A DNA stretch of 37,749 nucleotides from an uncultured Clostridium sp. (GCA_902785295.1 CACZYK010000011.1:1-37749); one strand, 5' to 3'. Numbered from the stretch's first letter, positions 25,058 through 31,945 are shown. The notes: generated from the sequence alone by a model not told the origin. Numbers and translations are program-made.

Positions 25058-25585
25058 TTAAATCCTTTCCTCAAAACCTAATACATCTTTCCAATAAACA
25101 ATATCTAATCCACATTCACTAGCCATATCTAATAAAGTTTCTATGACATCAGCCATTTCTTTTTTATCTAGCTTAGAACTACCATAATAGCATTTATAAT
25201 CATTGAATATCTTATCTCCAACTTTGATTCTCCTAATAAGTTGAATAGCTCTAAAGCTTTCTCTTAACATCGTTTCAGCTTCAGGCTCAACTAATAGATG
25301 AGTAAACTTAGCTCCAGCTCTTACTAAAGCTTCTAGGTATATATCCCAATCATCGTTTGACCTATCACCATTACGAGCTTTATCTATCTCACCTATTAAC
25401 GCCCACATATATTTATTTTGCTGTTCCGTTCTCTTATCTCGAGCTTTTGATATTGTTATTGAGTATAAATCTTCCTTATTAAGTTCTTGAATTAAATGTT
25501 TATAATTTTCTCTTATTGTTAAAGTTATTTCGGTTTCTAGGTTTTCATTTTTACCACTACGAGCAAAATTACCTACCAACTTCAT
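25058..25585 (-). CDS. NinB-like recombination protein
   Basis: 175 residues. Conserved parts SKARDKRTEQQNKYMWALIG (about 47-66) and CYYGSSKLDKKEMADVIETL (about 130-150), followed by ASECGLDI, match the NinB family of phage DNA recombination proteins. Position next to SSB agrees. Its biochemical activity is not well known; DNA binding is the usual suggestion. Confidence 0.8.
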   Translation of the reverse strand: MKLVGNFARSGKNENLETEITLTIRENYKHLIQELNKEDLYSITISKARDKRTEQQNKYMWALIGEIDKARNGDRSNDDWDIYLEALVRAGAKFTHLLVEPEAETMLRESFRAIQLIRRIKVGDKIFNDYKCYYGSSKLDKKEMADVIETLLDMASECGLDIVYWKDVLGFEERI

Positions 25586-25595
25586 ACTTCAACTC

Positions 25596-26060
25596 CTAGA
25601 ATGGTAAATCGTCGTCACTAATTTCTATGGATTCACCGAAGTCTTTAAAAGGGTCATTTTCAACTTCAGTTGTAGTTTCTACATTTTCTTCTTGAGATGG
25701 TACATAATCAGGGTCAGGTATTCCAGCACCACCACTTTGTTTAGTATCTAAGAACTCAACGTGAGTAGCTGATATATAAGTTTCATATCCTGTAGTTCCA
25801 TCATCTTTATCCCAAGTTCTAGTTTTAATTCTTCCTGTGACACCAACTTTACTTCCTTTATGACAATACTTACTTATATTTTCAGCTTGTTTATCATAAA
25901 CATATATTTTAGGAAAATCGGCTGGTCTATCATTACCGTCTTTGTCTTTTCCATTGTTAATAGCTATAAACATACTAACAGCGGATAAACCACTAGCTGT
26001 AGTTCTTAATTCAATATCTTTTGTGATTCTTCCAATCACATTAACAGTATTCATATCCAT
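25596..26060 (-). CDS. ssb: Single-stranded DNA-binding protein
   Basis: 154 residues. OB fold visible from MNTVNVIGRITKDIELRTT through GSKVGVTGRIKTRTWDKDDG, with the middle KIYVYDKQAENISKYCHKG. The acidic C-terminal end DDDLPF is the canonical protein-interaction tip. A Gly/Pro/Glu linker lies between. It works with the annealing protein and nuclease encoded just upstream. Confidence 0.96.
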   Translation of the reverse strand: MDMNTVNVIGRITKDIELRTTASGLSAVSMFIAINNGKDKDGNDRPADFPKIYVYDKQAENISKYCHKGSKVGVTGRIKTRTWDKDDGTTGYETYISATHVEFLDTKQSGGAGIPDPDYVPSQEENVETTTEVENDPFKDFGESIEISDDDLPF

Positions 26061-26063
26061 AAA

Positions 26064-26393
26064 CTATTCGTCTCCTAACATTTCTTCTAAATCCTTAGTC
26101 AAAGCTTTAGTTAAATCTAATAAGGATTTTTTCAATTCTTCTTTTGCTTTTTTAGTTTTTTCATCTATTTCTTTTTCTTCATTTTCAGGATTATCACTAA
26201 TTCCAACATTAAAGGCGTATCTTAATAAATCTTCACTCATTCCACCTTTTTTCATTTGATTTACCATTAAACTAAAAGCTCCTAGTATTTGTGTTAACCC
26301 ACCATTTATTCCAATTCCGTTATCAGTTGCTATTAAAAGTGTTTTTGTATCCTTTAATAATCTTTCAATATTTTTTTCATCAATAGTTTTCAT
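26064..26393 (-). CDS. Unknown protein in the recombination cluster
   Basis: 109 residues from the ATG at 26393, which has GGAGG nine bases upstream; the longer frame begins at 26417. Residues 1-60 include TKTLLIATDNGIGINGGLTQILGAF and a Lys/Glu-rich helical C-terminus (EEKEIDEKTKKAKEELKKSL). It overlaps the nuclease stop by 14 bases. Unrecognised; neighbours suggest a DNA recombination accessory. Confidence 0.7.
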   Translation of the reverse strand: MKTIDEKNIERLLKDTKTLLIATDNGIGINGGLTQILGAFSLMVNQMKKGGMSEDLLRYAFNVGISDNPENEEKEIDEKTKKAKEELKKSLLDLTKALTKDLEEMLGDE

Positions 26394-26991
26394 TTTCATA
26401 TACCTCCATAAATTCATTTAATTTTTCTATCAATAATTTTTTTGGCTTTCTTTTTATTTCTTTTAATACGCCTAATCCTTTTTTAGGTAGCCAAATAGCG
26501 TATAATTTATCAAAAGTTTTATTCATAGCTAATTCATAATAAGATAGTTGCCAACTTAAATATTCTTCATCTAATTCAGCGGTAGTCTTTATATCACATA
26601 GACTAATTGCTCCATCAATATTGGCTATCATATCAAACCTACCAGCATATTTTCCGTTATACTGAATCATCATTTCTTGTTCCAATACTTCAATTTTATT
26701 TTCTCTTTTTAATTTCACATATTGTCTTAAACTAGCTTCTTGAATATAAGTTAAACCTTTAGCTTGTACCGTCACATCAAACGCTTCTTCTAATCTCATA
26801 GTTTTAATGTTAGCTTCATACATCTCTATTGATTCGTGTATCATAGTTCCATATTTAGCTTTTCTTTCTAATATCCAATCAGGTACTCCGCTATATTTAT
26901 CAGGAAACATAAAATGTAATATTTCACTAACACTTGGAGTAATAATTCCATCAACTAAATAGATGTGAGGTTTTTCGATAAAAGTTATCAT
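26380..26991 (-). CDS. PD-(D/E)XK exonuclease (Cas4/RecB-like)
   Basis: 203 residues. Motifs in order: YGTMIHESIE (His52), EQEMMIQYNG, GRFDMIANIDG (Asp120), LCDIKTT (Asp133, Lys135) and WQLSYYELA (Gln148, Tyr151). This is the RecB/Cas4-type nuclease active site. Phages pair such nucleases with an annealing protein for double-strand-end recombination, and here the annealing protein lies one gene upstream. Confidence 0.87.
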   Translation of the reverse strand: MITFIEKPHIYLVDGIITPSVSEILHFMFPDKYSGVPDWILERKAKYGTMIHESIEMYEANIKTMRLEEAFDVTVQAKGLTYIQEASLRQYVKLKRENKIEVLEQEMMIQYNGKYAGRFDMIANIDGAISLCDIKTTAELDEEYLSWQLSYYELAMNKTFDKLYAIWLPKKGLGVLKEIKRKPKKLLIEKLNEFMEVYENENY

Positions 26992-27305
26992 TATTCAACA
27001 TCTAATGTAATAGAACTTGATACACTAGATTCTTTAACATATTCGTTATAGATGTCAGGACATTCTTTTTTAAATCTTGCTGAGTCAAACCTAGATGTTG
27101 TATATCCAGCTTTAATTTTTGCTGAGAATCCATCTAAGATAACTTTATCTTTTCCTAACATTTCCATAGCGTCTTTTAATTTAACTTTTAAATCTTTTTC
27201 AGCTAAATCCATTTCTAATTGTAATTTTTTAAAGTTTCTATATTTTTCTATAAAATCACTATCAATAACTATATCGTTATTTTCTATTCTTACTAATTCG
27301 TTCAT
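26991..27305 (-). CDS. Conserved phage protein of the recombination cluster
   Basis: 104 residues: an N-terminal linker, a coiled helix (YRNFKKLQLEMDLAEKDLKV), then GFSAKIKAGYTTSRFDSARFKKECP and YNEYVKESSVSSSITL. This layout is common in Gram-positive phages beside annealing proteins and nucleases, but has no defined function. Shares a base with the nuclease start. Confidence 0.75.
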   Translation of the reverse strand: MNELVRIENNDIVIDSDFIEKYRNFKKLQLEMDLAEKDLKVKLKDAMEMLGKDKVILDGFSAKIKAGYTTSRFDSARFKKECPDIYNEYVKESSVSSSITLDVE

Positions 27306-27315
27306 ATCAATTCTC

Positions 27316-28170
27316 CTATTCTAAATAATTATCGTCATTTTCTTCATTTTTTGACGGTATTTTTTCAATACCTGTATTCTTGACAGGTGTTTTTCTTTTT
27401 ATTAAGCTACTAGCTTCTATTAAAGTTAATTCAGTTATTTTTACTTTTCCTATATGTTTCATTAAAGGTTTCAATTCTTCAGCTGTATATAATTTTTTAA
27501 TTATTTCCATTTGTTCCTTTTGAATCATTATTTCTTCTTTCTTAGTTGGTGTTTTTTTCGTTGCTGTTGTTTTTGTTGTAGCTTTTGTTGTAGTCTTAGT
27601 AGTTGCTTTAACTTCAGTTGGTGCTACTTCTTCAGTATCTTCAATTCTTTTTACAAATTCATCAGCTTCACTATCACTATAGATTCCATCGTAAGCAATC
27701 TTACTATTTTTAAGAATTACTCTATCAATACATCTTTTTAAAGCCATAGCGTAAGGATAACCACCATTTTTTAAATTATCTTTACTAACTTCTCCTACTT
27801 CATAAATTCCCTGTTCCGGACAATTATAGGTATATACTAATGAATTGTTATATCCCTCTTTATCTAAAGTCATACATTCAGGCTTATATTTCAATTTATC
27901 TTCTAATGTGTCATTTATTTTTAAACAACCATCGTGAGAAATTATTAAACCGGTATAAGCCATTTTCCCTGTTTTAGTAGCGTTCATTAAAATCCAAAAA
28001 TCACTTTCATCTAAAACATTTTTATATTTTTCCGATTCTAACATCTCAATAACTTTTTTCTTAGCGTAAATATATTTAGGTGATACCCAAACTTCTACTT
28101 CTTTACCTAACTTAGGTGAAAATTCTTTAGTCTTTTCTCCAAAGTTATATGCTTTCTTTTTCTCAGCCAT
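27316..28170 (-). CDS. Putative single-strand annealing protein (Rad52/Erf-like)
   Basis: 284 residues in three parts. The N-terminal domain (about 1-175) has GKMAYTGLIISHDGCLKINDT and GGYPYAMALKRCIDRVILKNSKIAYDGIYSDSEADEF, reminiscent of phage annealing proteins of the Rad52/Erf group. Then comes a Thr/Lys/Ala linker (about 185-215). A small helical C-terminal module (EQMEIIKKLYTAEELKPLMK, then ITELTLIEASSLIKR) is often seen at the end of phage annealing proteins. The nuclease, SSB and NinB-like neighbours support the role. Which annealing family it belongs to is not certain. Confidence 0.68.
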   Translation of the reverse strand: MAEKKKAYNFGEKTKEFSPKLGKEVEVWVSPKYIYAKKKVIEMLESEKYKNVLDESDFWILMNATKTGKMAYTGLIISHDGCLKINDTLEDKLKYKPECMTLDKEGYNNSLVYTYNCPEQGIYEVGEVSKDNLKNGGYPYAMALKRCIDRVILKNSKIAYDGIYSDSEADEFVKRIEDTEEVAPTEVKATTKTTTKATTKTTATKKTPTKKEEIMIQKEQMEIIKKLYTAEELKPLMKHIGKVKITELTLIEASSLIKRKTPVKNTGIEKIPSKNEENDDNYLE

Positions 28171-28405
28171 TATTTATATCCTCCTTATAACTTTTTATCT
28201 TTTGGCGTAATTTTTTATTTTCTTCACGAAGTCTTTTAACTTCATCAGGTTCACCGAGTTTTTTCATAAATTCTTTATATAACTCGTCTTTAATAACATT
28301 TTCTAAAGTTGATACTTGATTTTCTAAGGTGTTTATTCTTTTTCTCATTCTCCACTTACTAGGGAGCTTGTCCTTTTCAAAAATATCTTTTTCAATTCTT
28401 TTCAT
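28163..28405 (-). CDS. Small coiled-coil protein
   Basis: 80 residues from the ATG at 28405, with GGAGG seven bases before it. Strong coiled-coil pattern (RINTLENQVSTLENVIKDEL and EVKRLREENKKLRQKIKSY). Overlaps the next gene by eight bases. Possibly a scaffold or adaptor for replication/recombination proteins; unknown. Confidence 0.7.
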   Translation of the reverse strand: MKRIEKDIFEKDKLPSKWRMRKRINTLENQVSTLENVIKDELYKEFMKKLGEPDEVKRLREENKKLRQKIKSYKEDINNG

Positions 28406-28421
28406 CGTTTTTCCTCCAATC

Positions 28422-28820
28422 CTATTCCACAAAGCCTATAAGTATTGGACTATTCTTAGAATCAATAACATTTCTATAAGTGAATATTTCATCAAGAAAT
28501 TCTTTAGGATATTTTTTTTGTAAGCTATACCAACTAAGTAAATCCGTTAAATATTTTTTTCTATCACTAGGAATTGATTTATTTTTTTCTAAAATCATTC
28601 CTAAATAAACAGGTACTTGATTCATATATTCTTCAACTAATTCAGCACATACAGGAAAATATTTATTTTTAATTCCTATAGATTGAACCGCCATATAGAA
28701 TATAACTACATCACAGCTCATAAATGTTTCATACCAAGTTGTTAGCTCGTCCTCTTTCATATCTTTTAAATAATAGTTAGATAACTTTTTCATTCCTTTT
28801 AAAAACTCTAATTTAGTCAC
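28422..28820 (-). CDS. Helicase-loader-like protein (G39P-type), tentative
   Basis: 132 residues from a GTG at 28820, inside the end of the initiator gene. The N-terminal part (LEFLKGMKKLSNYYLKDMKE, then TTWYETFMSCDVVIFYMAV and KYFPVCAELVEEY) follows the helical layout of the SPP1 G39P loader/inhibitor family: helices, a Trp, then 'K-FP---E'. The rest is helical. It follows the initiator gene, where such loaders usually lie. Assignment is by pattern and position only. Confidence 0.55.
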   Translation of the reverse strand: MTKLEFLKGMKKLSNYYLKDMKEDELTTWYETFMSCDVVIFYMAVQSIGIKNKYFPVCAELVEEYMNQVPVYLGMILEKNKSIPSDRKKYLTDLLSWYSLQKKYPKEFLDEIFTYRNVIDSKNSPILIGFVE

Positions 28821-29550
28821 TATACTGTCTACCTCTTTTCTCAAGCTCTATAGCTCTATCTAAATCCGACATAGAAATATCTTTTAAAGTTTTAGGCTTA
28901 TTAGTAGTTTTTTGATTCAAATACTTTTCAAACTTAGTTCCAAATAATGTTTCAGGACATAAGTATTTCTCCCATTCAGTACCTATCCACTCTTCACTTT
29001 TTTTATCAATTACAGTAAGGAAATCTTCTATTTTATATCCCTCATTTAATCTTGCATTTATTTTAGTTTGAGTAGCTTTAGATGAATACTTAAATCTACT
29101 ATTAGTTATTTTATTAAGATATTCTATTATCTCTTTAATATCTTCTAAATGATTATTTTGATTATTATGAATATTTGAATTATGATTAGTGATATATGAT
29201 ATATGAGTATTTTGACCCAAAATATCCATTTGGGTTTCTTCGGTTTCTTCTTCTAACCCACTATAACCCATTGGGTTTTCTTGGGTTTTTTCTTCCGGCT
29301 TTCTAGGTCTTCCACCATTTAACCCATTTTGTCTATTCCTTTCACATATTGCTTGATATTTAGCTTCATTATCATCAATATCTTTTTTAATAGGAATAAA
29401 GACAGCACTTAATACACCACTTAATCCACTATCACCCGTTGAAACATAATTGAAGATTCCTTTGATTAACTTTCCAGCTTCTTCATCGGTTAATTCTTCA
29501 AATACTTCTTGTTGTGATTTTTTAAGTAAGAAATTATCTTTAGTAATCAT
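28813..29550 (-). CDS. Replication initiator / replisome organiser (DUF6291 + Phg_2220_C-like)
   Basis: 245 residues from the ATG at 29550, with AAGGTG in front. N-terminal part: VFEELTDEEAGKLIKGIFNY and AICERNRQNGLNGGRPRKP, a DUF6291-like replication domain. Linker rich in Glu/Thr/Asn. C-terminal part: EIIEYLNKITNSRFKY, INARLNEGYKIEDFLTVIDK, EKYLCPETLFGTKFEKYLN, the conserved phage C-terminal domain Phg_2220_C of Gram-positive phage initiators. The DNA coding for the linker contains seven TGGGTT/AACCCA-type boxes next to an AT-rich run, likely the origin. Confidence 0.88.
   Translation of the reverse strand: MITKDNFLLKKSQQEVFEELTDEEAGKLIKGIFNYVSTGDSGLSGVLSAVFIPIKKDIDDNEAKYQAICERNRQNGLNGGRPRKPEEKTQENPMGYSGLEEETEETQMDILGQNTHISYITNHNSNIHNNQNNHLEDIKEIIEYLNKITNSRFKYSSKATQTKINARLNEGYKIEDFLTVIDKKSEEWIGTEWEKYLCPETLFGTKFEKYLNQKTTNKPKTLKDISMSDLDRAIELEKRGRQYSD
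29214..29326. other. Candidate replication origin (iteron-like boxes inside the initiator gene)
   Basis: Seven boxes of AACCCA/TGGGTT type (29214 with one mismatch, 29231, 29255, 29265, 29272, 29282, 29321) lie within 113 bp, next to an AT-only-like run at about 29150-29205. Phage initiators of this type commonly bind repeats inside their own gene. Confidence 0.55.
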
Positions 29551-29605
29551 AAACAATCACCTTAGGAATCTTTAAAGCGGAATAAGGTTGATTTATATAA
29601 TTCAT
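29540..29605 (-). CDS. 21-residue leader peptide before the initiator
   Basis: Starts at an ATG with GGAGG seven bases upstream and reads MNYINQPYSALKIPKVIVYDY before a stop that overlaps the initiator start by 11 bases. A real ribosome site and coupling suggest it is translated. It may regulate initiator translation; function unknown. Confidence 0.5.
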   Translation of the reverse strand: MNYINQPYSALKIPKVIVYDY

Positions 29606-29631
29606 TTCACTACCTCCATTCCTTTTTCTCA

Positions 29632-29708
29632 CAATCTTTGATATAATTAAGATTGTAAAAAGTATATTTTTACATTTGATTTATGAGTTCTCACACAACT
29701 TATAAATC
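29632..29708. repeat. Three adjacent inverted repeats upstream of the replication genes
   Basis: CAATCTT/AAGATTG (29632-29655), GTAAAAA/TTTTTAC (29655-29673) and GATTTATGAGTT/AACTTATAAATC (29678-29708). Read on the plus strand the last is followed by CTTTTTATTT, terminator-like; on the minus strand it has no T run. They may be operators, an origin part or a processing site. Confidence 0.5.
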
Positions 29709-29711
29709 TTT

Positions 29712-29939
29712 TTATTTATTAAATTCATCTTCAAAATATTCAAATATTTCTCCTCCAACAGCTATAGCTAGAATGAATGTTAGAAAACCTAACCAAGTCC
29801 AACCTATCATTTGACCTGTTATCCAACTATAAATTGTCAACATAAACATATCGTGTAGTACTACATACGCACATATTAGAAATACGATAGCTAGTGCTAC
29901 ATTTTTCCATTTAATTTTTATCCTTTTATTCTTTTTCAT
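29712..29939 (-). CDS. Small membrane protein, two membrane segments
   Basis: 75 residues: basic start (KKNKRIKIKWKN), membrane segments ALAIVFLICAYVVLHDMFML and about WTWLGFLTFILAIAVGG, then an acidic tail (EIFEYFEDEFNK). Overlaps the upstream gene by four bases. Possible superinfection or membrane function; unknown. Confidence 0.74.
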   Translation of the reverse strand: MKKNKRIKIKWKNVALAIVFLICAYVVLHDMFMLTIYSWITGQMIGWTWLGFLTFILAIAVGGEIFEYFEDEFNK

Positions 29940-30145
29940 TTTCTATCCTCCAATATAACCTCTTTTATTTTTAATTCTTTTTTTACTAAGTGAGTTGGAA
30001 TTAAAATGTCTTTTTTGCTTTCGGGTAAATAATAATTTTGTTCTTTAGCTATTTCTAAAAGATGTTTCATTACTCTTTCACCACGTTTTCTTCCAAGACC
30101 TAACAACTCAGTTAGTTCTTTTTGATTGATATAAGGTTTTTCCAT
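29936..30145 (-). CDS. Excisionase-like HTH protein (DUF3173-like)
   Basis: 69 residues. KPYINQKELTELLGLGRKRGERVMKH is a helix-turn-helix of the small MerR/excisionase kind, followed by NYYLPESKKDILIPTHLVKKEL, common to DUF3173 family proteins found near integrases. Likely role: DNA bending in excision, or a regulator in the Cro operon. Separated from the integrase by the switch region but in the early lytic operon, as expected for an excisionase. Confidence 0.65.
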   Translation of the reverse strand: MEKPYINQKELTELLGLGRKRGERVMKHLLEIAKEQNYYLPESKKDILIPTHLVKKELKIKEVILEDRK

Positions 30146-30178
30146 ATTCCACCTCTCTAATTTTGCTAGTCTTATGTT

Positions 30179-30289
30179 TTACTTTTTATTTTTTTTATTC
30201 GAGTCATTGTCACCATATTTAGAAGCAATATAAATTACCGCTACAATAGTTAGACAAATAATAAATGTTATTTGTACTCCTGTACTCAT
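30179..30289 (-). CDS. 36-residue membrane peptide
   Basis: GGAGG lies seven bases before the ATG at 30289. Single membrane span (VQITFIICLTIVAVIYIAS) and a polar Lys/Asn tail. Third base after the Cro-like gene's end, so co-transcribed with it. Function unknown. Confidence 0.65.
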   Translation of the reverse strand: MSTGVQITFIICLTIVAVIYIASKYGDNDSNKKNKK

Positions 30290-30292
30290 TTT

Positions 30293-30520
30293 TTATTCCT
30301 CCTCTTCTTTTAACGCACCAATTTGGTGCTTCGTTGGTAAAAAAATTTCGTCCATAGTTTTACCAAAATATTCAGCTAACTTTACCATCTCGTTAAGCTT
30401 AAACTGAACTTCACCTTTTTCCTTTTTACGATACTGAACCGCTGTAATTCCTAATAAATTAGCCATCTCAGTATTTGTTAAGTTATGTTTTTCTTTTAAC
30501 AAAATTAGGTTTTCTTGCAT
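30293..30520 (-). CDS. Cro-like XRE-family regulator
   Basis: 75 residues. The HTH spans LKEKHNLTNTEMANLLGITA with QYRKKEKGEVQ as recognition helix end, then LNEMVKLAEYFGKTMDEIF. It is the first gene of the leftward (lytic) operon, divergent from the CI-like repressor, the typical Cro position. Its C-terminal codons (for KHQIGALK) contain one of the three operator palindromes, so it may be repressed from within its own coding region. Confidence 0.87.
   Translation of the reverse strand: MQENLILLKEKHNLTNTEMANLLGITAVQYRKKEKGEVQFKLNEMVKLAEYFGKTMDEIFLPTKHQIGALKEEEE
30315..30329. promoter_or_regulatory. Operator palindrome inside the Cro-like gene
   Basis: GCACCAATTTGGTGC, a perfect 15-bp palindrome (T at centre), identical except for the central base to the one at 30561-30575. 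Confidence 0.75.
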
Positions 30521-30554
30521 ACTATCACCTCCTTACTTTTGTTTTGACATCTTA

Positions 30555-30584
30555 ATCATAGCACCAAGTTGGTGCGTATGTCAA
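30555..30584 (-). promoter_or_regulatory. Leftward early (Cro) promoter
   Basis: On the minus strand: TTGACA (-35, 30584-30579), 18-base spacer, TATGAT (-10, 30560-30555), about 35 bases before the Cro-like ATG. The operator at 30561-30575 occupies the spacer, so repressor binding would block it. Confidence 0.85.
30561..30575. promoter_or_regulatory. Operator between -35 and -10 of the leftward promoter
   Basis: Perfect palindrome GCACCAAGTTGGTGC, lying within the spacer. Confidence 0.85.
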
Positions 30585-30612
30585 TAACTTTTATTAAAAT
30601 TTTTTAAAAAAA

Positions 30613-30627
30613 GTTCCAATTTGTTGC
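30613..30627. promoter_or_regulatory. Third, degenerate operator near the repressor promoter
   Basis: GTTCCAATTTGTTGC matches 12 of 15 positions of the palindrome and overlaps the -35 of the repressor promoter, suggesting autoregulation. Confidence 0.6.
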
Positions 30628-30652
30628 TTTTTGTTGTTTATAATGCTATAAT
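30624..30652 (+). promoter_or_regulatory. Repressor (CI-like) promoter
   Basis: TTGCTT (-35), 17-base spacer ending TGC, TATAAT (-10) on the plus strand: an extended -10 promoter 42 bases before the repressor ATG. Confidence 0.75.
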
Positions 30653-30694
30653 GATATTGTAATTAAAGAAAAAAAGTACGGAGGAAATAAATGA

Positions 30695-31099
30695 ATGAAA
30701 AGTGAAAAGGATTTAAGAAAATACGCTGGTAGCGTAATAAAAAAACTTAGAGAACATAGAAATATGACTCAAGATGAGTTAGCTGAAGAACTTGACACTA
30801 CTAGACAAGCGGTATCAAGATATGAAAATGGTGATAGAGGAATTAACCAAGATTTACTTTTTAAATTATCAAAAATATTTAAAGTTCCAATCGATGAATT
30901 TTTCCCTCCACTTAATAACTCTATCTATAAGAAAAGAGAAATTACTAAAGAAGAAGAAATGGAATTATTAAAAGATACATTAAAAAGAAAAGGATTCTTA
31001 AACGAGAATGAAGAAATATCGGAAGAAGATTTTAATAAATTGATTGAGTTTGCAAAAATAAATAAACCTTTTATTATGAAAGATAAAGATAATAAATAG
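30695..31099 (+). CDS. CI-like phage repressor (XRE family)
   Basis: 134 residues. HTH in residues about 17-40 (LREHRNMTQDELAEELDTTR, QAVSRYENGDR), then NQDLLFKLSKIFKVPIDEFF. The C-terminal 50 residues are charged helices with no LexA-type peptidase motif, so induction is unlikely to be by RecA-driven self-cleavage. Start is the second ATG: GGAGG is at 30681-30685, and an ATG four bases earlier opens a four-codon frame (MNEK) that stops at once and overlaps the true start. Likely binds the three GCACCAA-TTGGTGC-type sites to keep lytic genes off. Confidence 0.87.
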   Translation: MKSEKDLRKYAGSVIKKLREHRNMTQDELAEELDTTRQAVSRYENGDRGINQDLLFKLSKIFKVPIDEFFPPLNNSIYKKREITKEEEMELLKDTLKRKGFLNENEEISEEDFNKLIEFAKINKPFIMKDKDNK

Positions 31100-31123
31100 A
31101 ATATTCCTATAAGAAATATTCTA
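31097..31123. repeat. Inverted repeat at the repressor end
   Basis: TAGAATATT / AATATTCTA with a nine-base loop, starting at the repressor stop codon. Not followed by a T run, so a weak terminator or a protein site. The rest of the gene-free stretch 31124-31272 shows only AT-rich sequence and a short minus-strand frame. Confidence 0.45.
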
Positions 31124-31272
31124 TCAATAATACATATAATCTTATGTTGATTTTATCTTTATCCAATGCAATATATAATTTCTTAGTATTTTTCAATCAA
31201 TAAATCCCCCTCTCGATTAAATATTATAAATATTCTATTATATCAATAAAGAGTAAAGGATTTTAAATAAAT

Positions 31273-31345
31273 GTCTAAAATGGTCGTTTTAATACCTTAA
31301 ATGGTAAAAAACGCACAATATTTTTAAAAAATTGACATTTTAGAC
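31273..31345. repeat. Long-spaced perfect inverted repeat upstream of the membrane PH gene
   Basis: GTCTAAAATG (31273-31282) and CATTTTAGAC (31336-31345) are exact inverse copies. An inner pair CGTTTT / AAAACG adds to a possible long stem. A TTGACA lies at 31332-31337 with a weak -10 after it, so the right arm overlaps a possible promoter for the PH-domain gene. Confidence 0.5.
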
Positions 31346-31416
31346 GCTAAAAACATTATTTTAGGATAGAAATACGCTAGTACAGGTATTTTTATAGATA
31401 AGAAAGGAGTACGAAT

Positions 31417-31842
31417 ATGGAAGAAACTGTAAAAAGAGCTAAGCTTTCAGTTGTTGCTTTAATCTTTAAATTATTTGTTGATTTATTCGCTTGTTGTATC
31501 TTAGTCGGTCTTGTTTGGCTACCAAGAGACTTGATTAAATATTTTACAACTATACTAGAAATAACAAATAAAAGAGTTAGAGGTAAAACCGGTCTAGTTA
31601 AAACTAACGAATTGGATAGTCCATTAAATAAAATCAATAGCGTCCAAGTTAAACAGGGATTCTTTGGTAAATTATTTAACTATGGAACTATAGCAATAAC
31701 AACAGCGTCATCAGTATTTGAGTTTGATTATGTCACTAACCCTAATGAATTTAAAACATTATTAAATAATCAAATAGAAGCTTATGATGAAAATAAAATG
31801 GAAATACAAGCACAAAAAATAGCTAAAGCTATGAATAAATAA
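31417..31842 (+). CDS. Membrane-anchored bacterial PH-domain protein (bPH_2-like)
   Basis: 141 residues, GGAG seven bases before the ATG. Hydrophobic segment at about 11-37 (SVVALIFKLFVDLFACCILV). Then TTILEITNKRVRGKTGLVKT and INSVQVKQGFFGKLFNYGTI, the YdbS/bPH_2 beta-rich motif. The rest is a helical cap. It sits between repressor and integrase, the usual spot for genes expressed in the lysogen, so a superinfection-exclusion or cell-envelope conversion role is plausible but inferred. Confidence 0.78.
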   Translation: MEETVKRAKLSVVALIFKLFVDLFACCILVGLVWLPRDLIKYFTTILEITNKRVRGKTGLVKTNELDSPLNKINSVQVKQGFFGKLFNYGTIAITTASSVFEFDYVTNPNEFKTLLNNQIEAYDENKMEIQAQKIAKAMNK

Positions 31843-31877
31843 AAAAAAGACGCTCCCAGCTCGAACTAGGAAACGTC
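31841..31877 (-). terminator. Minus-strand intrinsic terminator
   Basis: Stem GACGTTTCC / GGGAGCGTC (with G-U pairs), 11-base loop, followed by eight T on the minus strand. The T run only exists on the minus strand, so it ends a leftward transcript. Confidence 0.8.
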
Positions 31878-31945
31878 GATGAAAACCCATAAGACTAGCA
31901 ATCTTAAACAAAAATAACCGAAGCTATAATTGTAATTGAGCTTTC
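31841..31945 (-). ncRNA. Candidate phage small RNA, antisense to the integrase leader
   Basis: Between the promoter at 31952-31980 and the terminator at 31841-31877, about 95-105 bases, no reading frame with a ribosome site. Folds: AAGCT / AGCTT near the 5' end, AAGA / TCTT in the middle, terminator hairpin at the 3' end, with U-rich linkers. It would be complementary to any message carrying the integrase gene from upstream. Confidence 0.6.

Noticed and set aside
27541-27615. Short tandem-like repeat in the annealing protein gene.
   Set aside because: It only encodes the low-complexity Thr/Lys/Ala linker and is not an exact tandem array.
31107-31196. 29-codon minus-strand frame starting with TTG after GAGGGGG, opposite the repressor tail.
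   Set aside because: Non-ATG start, AT-rich chance-like sequence and no clear promoter; too weak to list as a gene.
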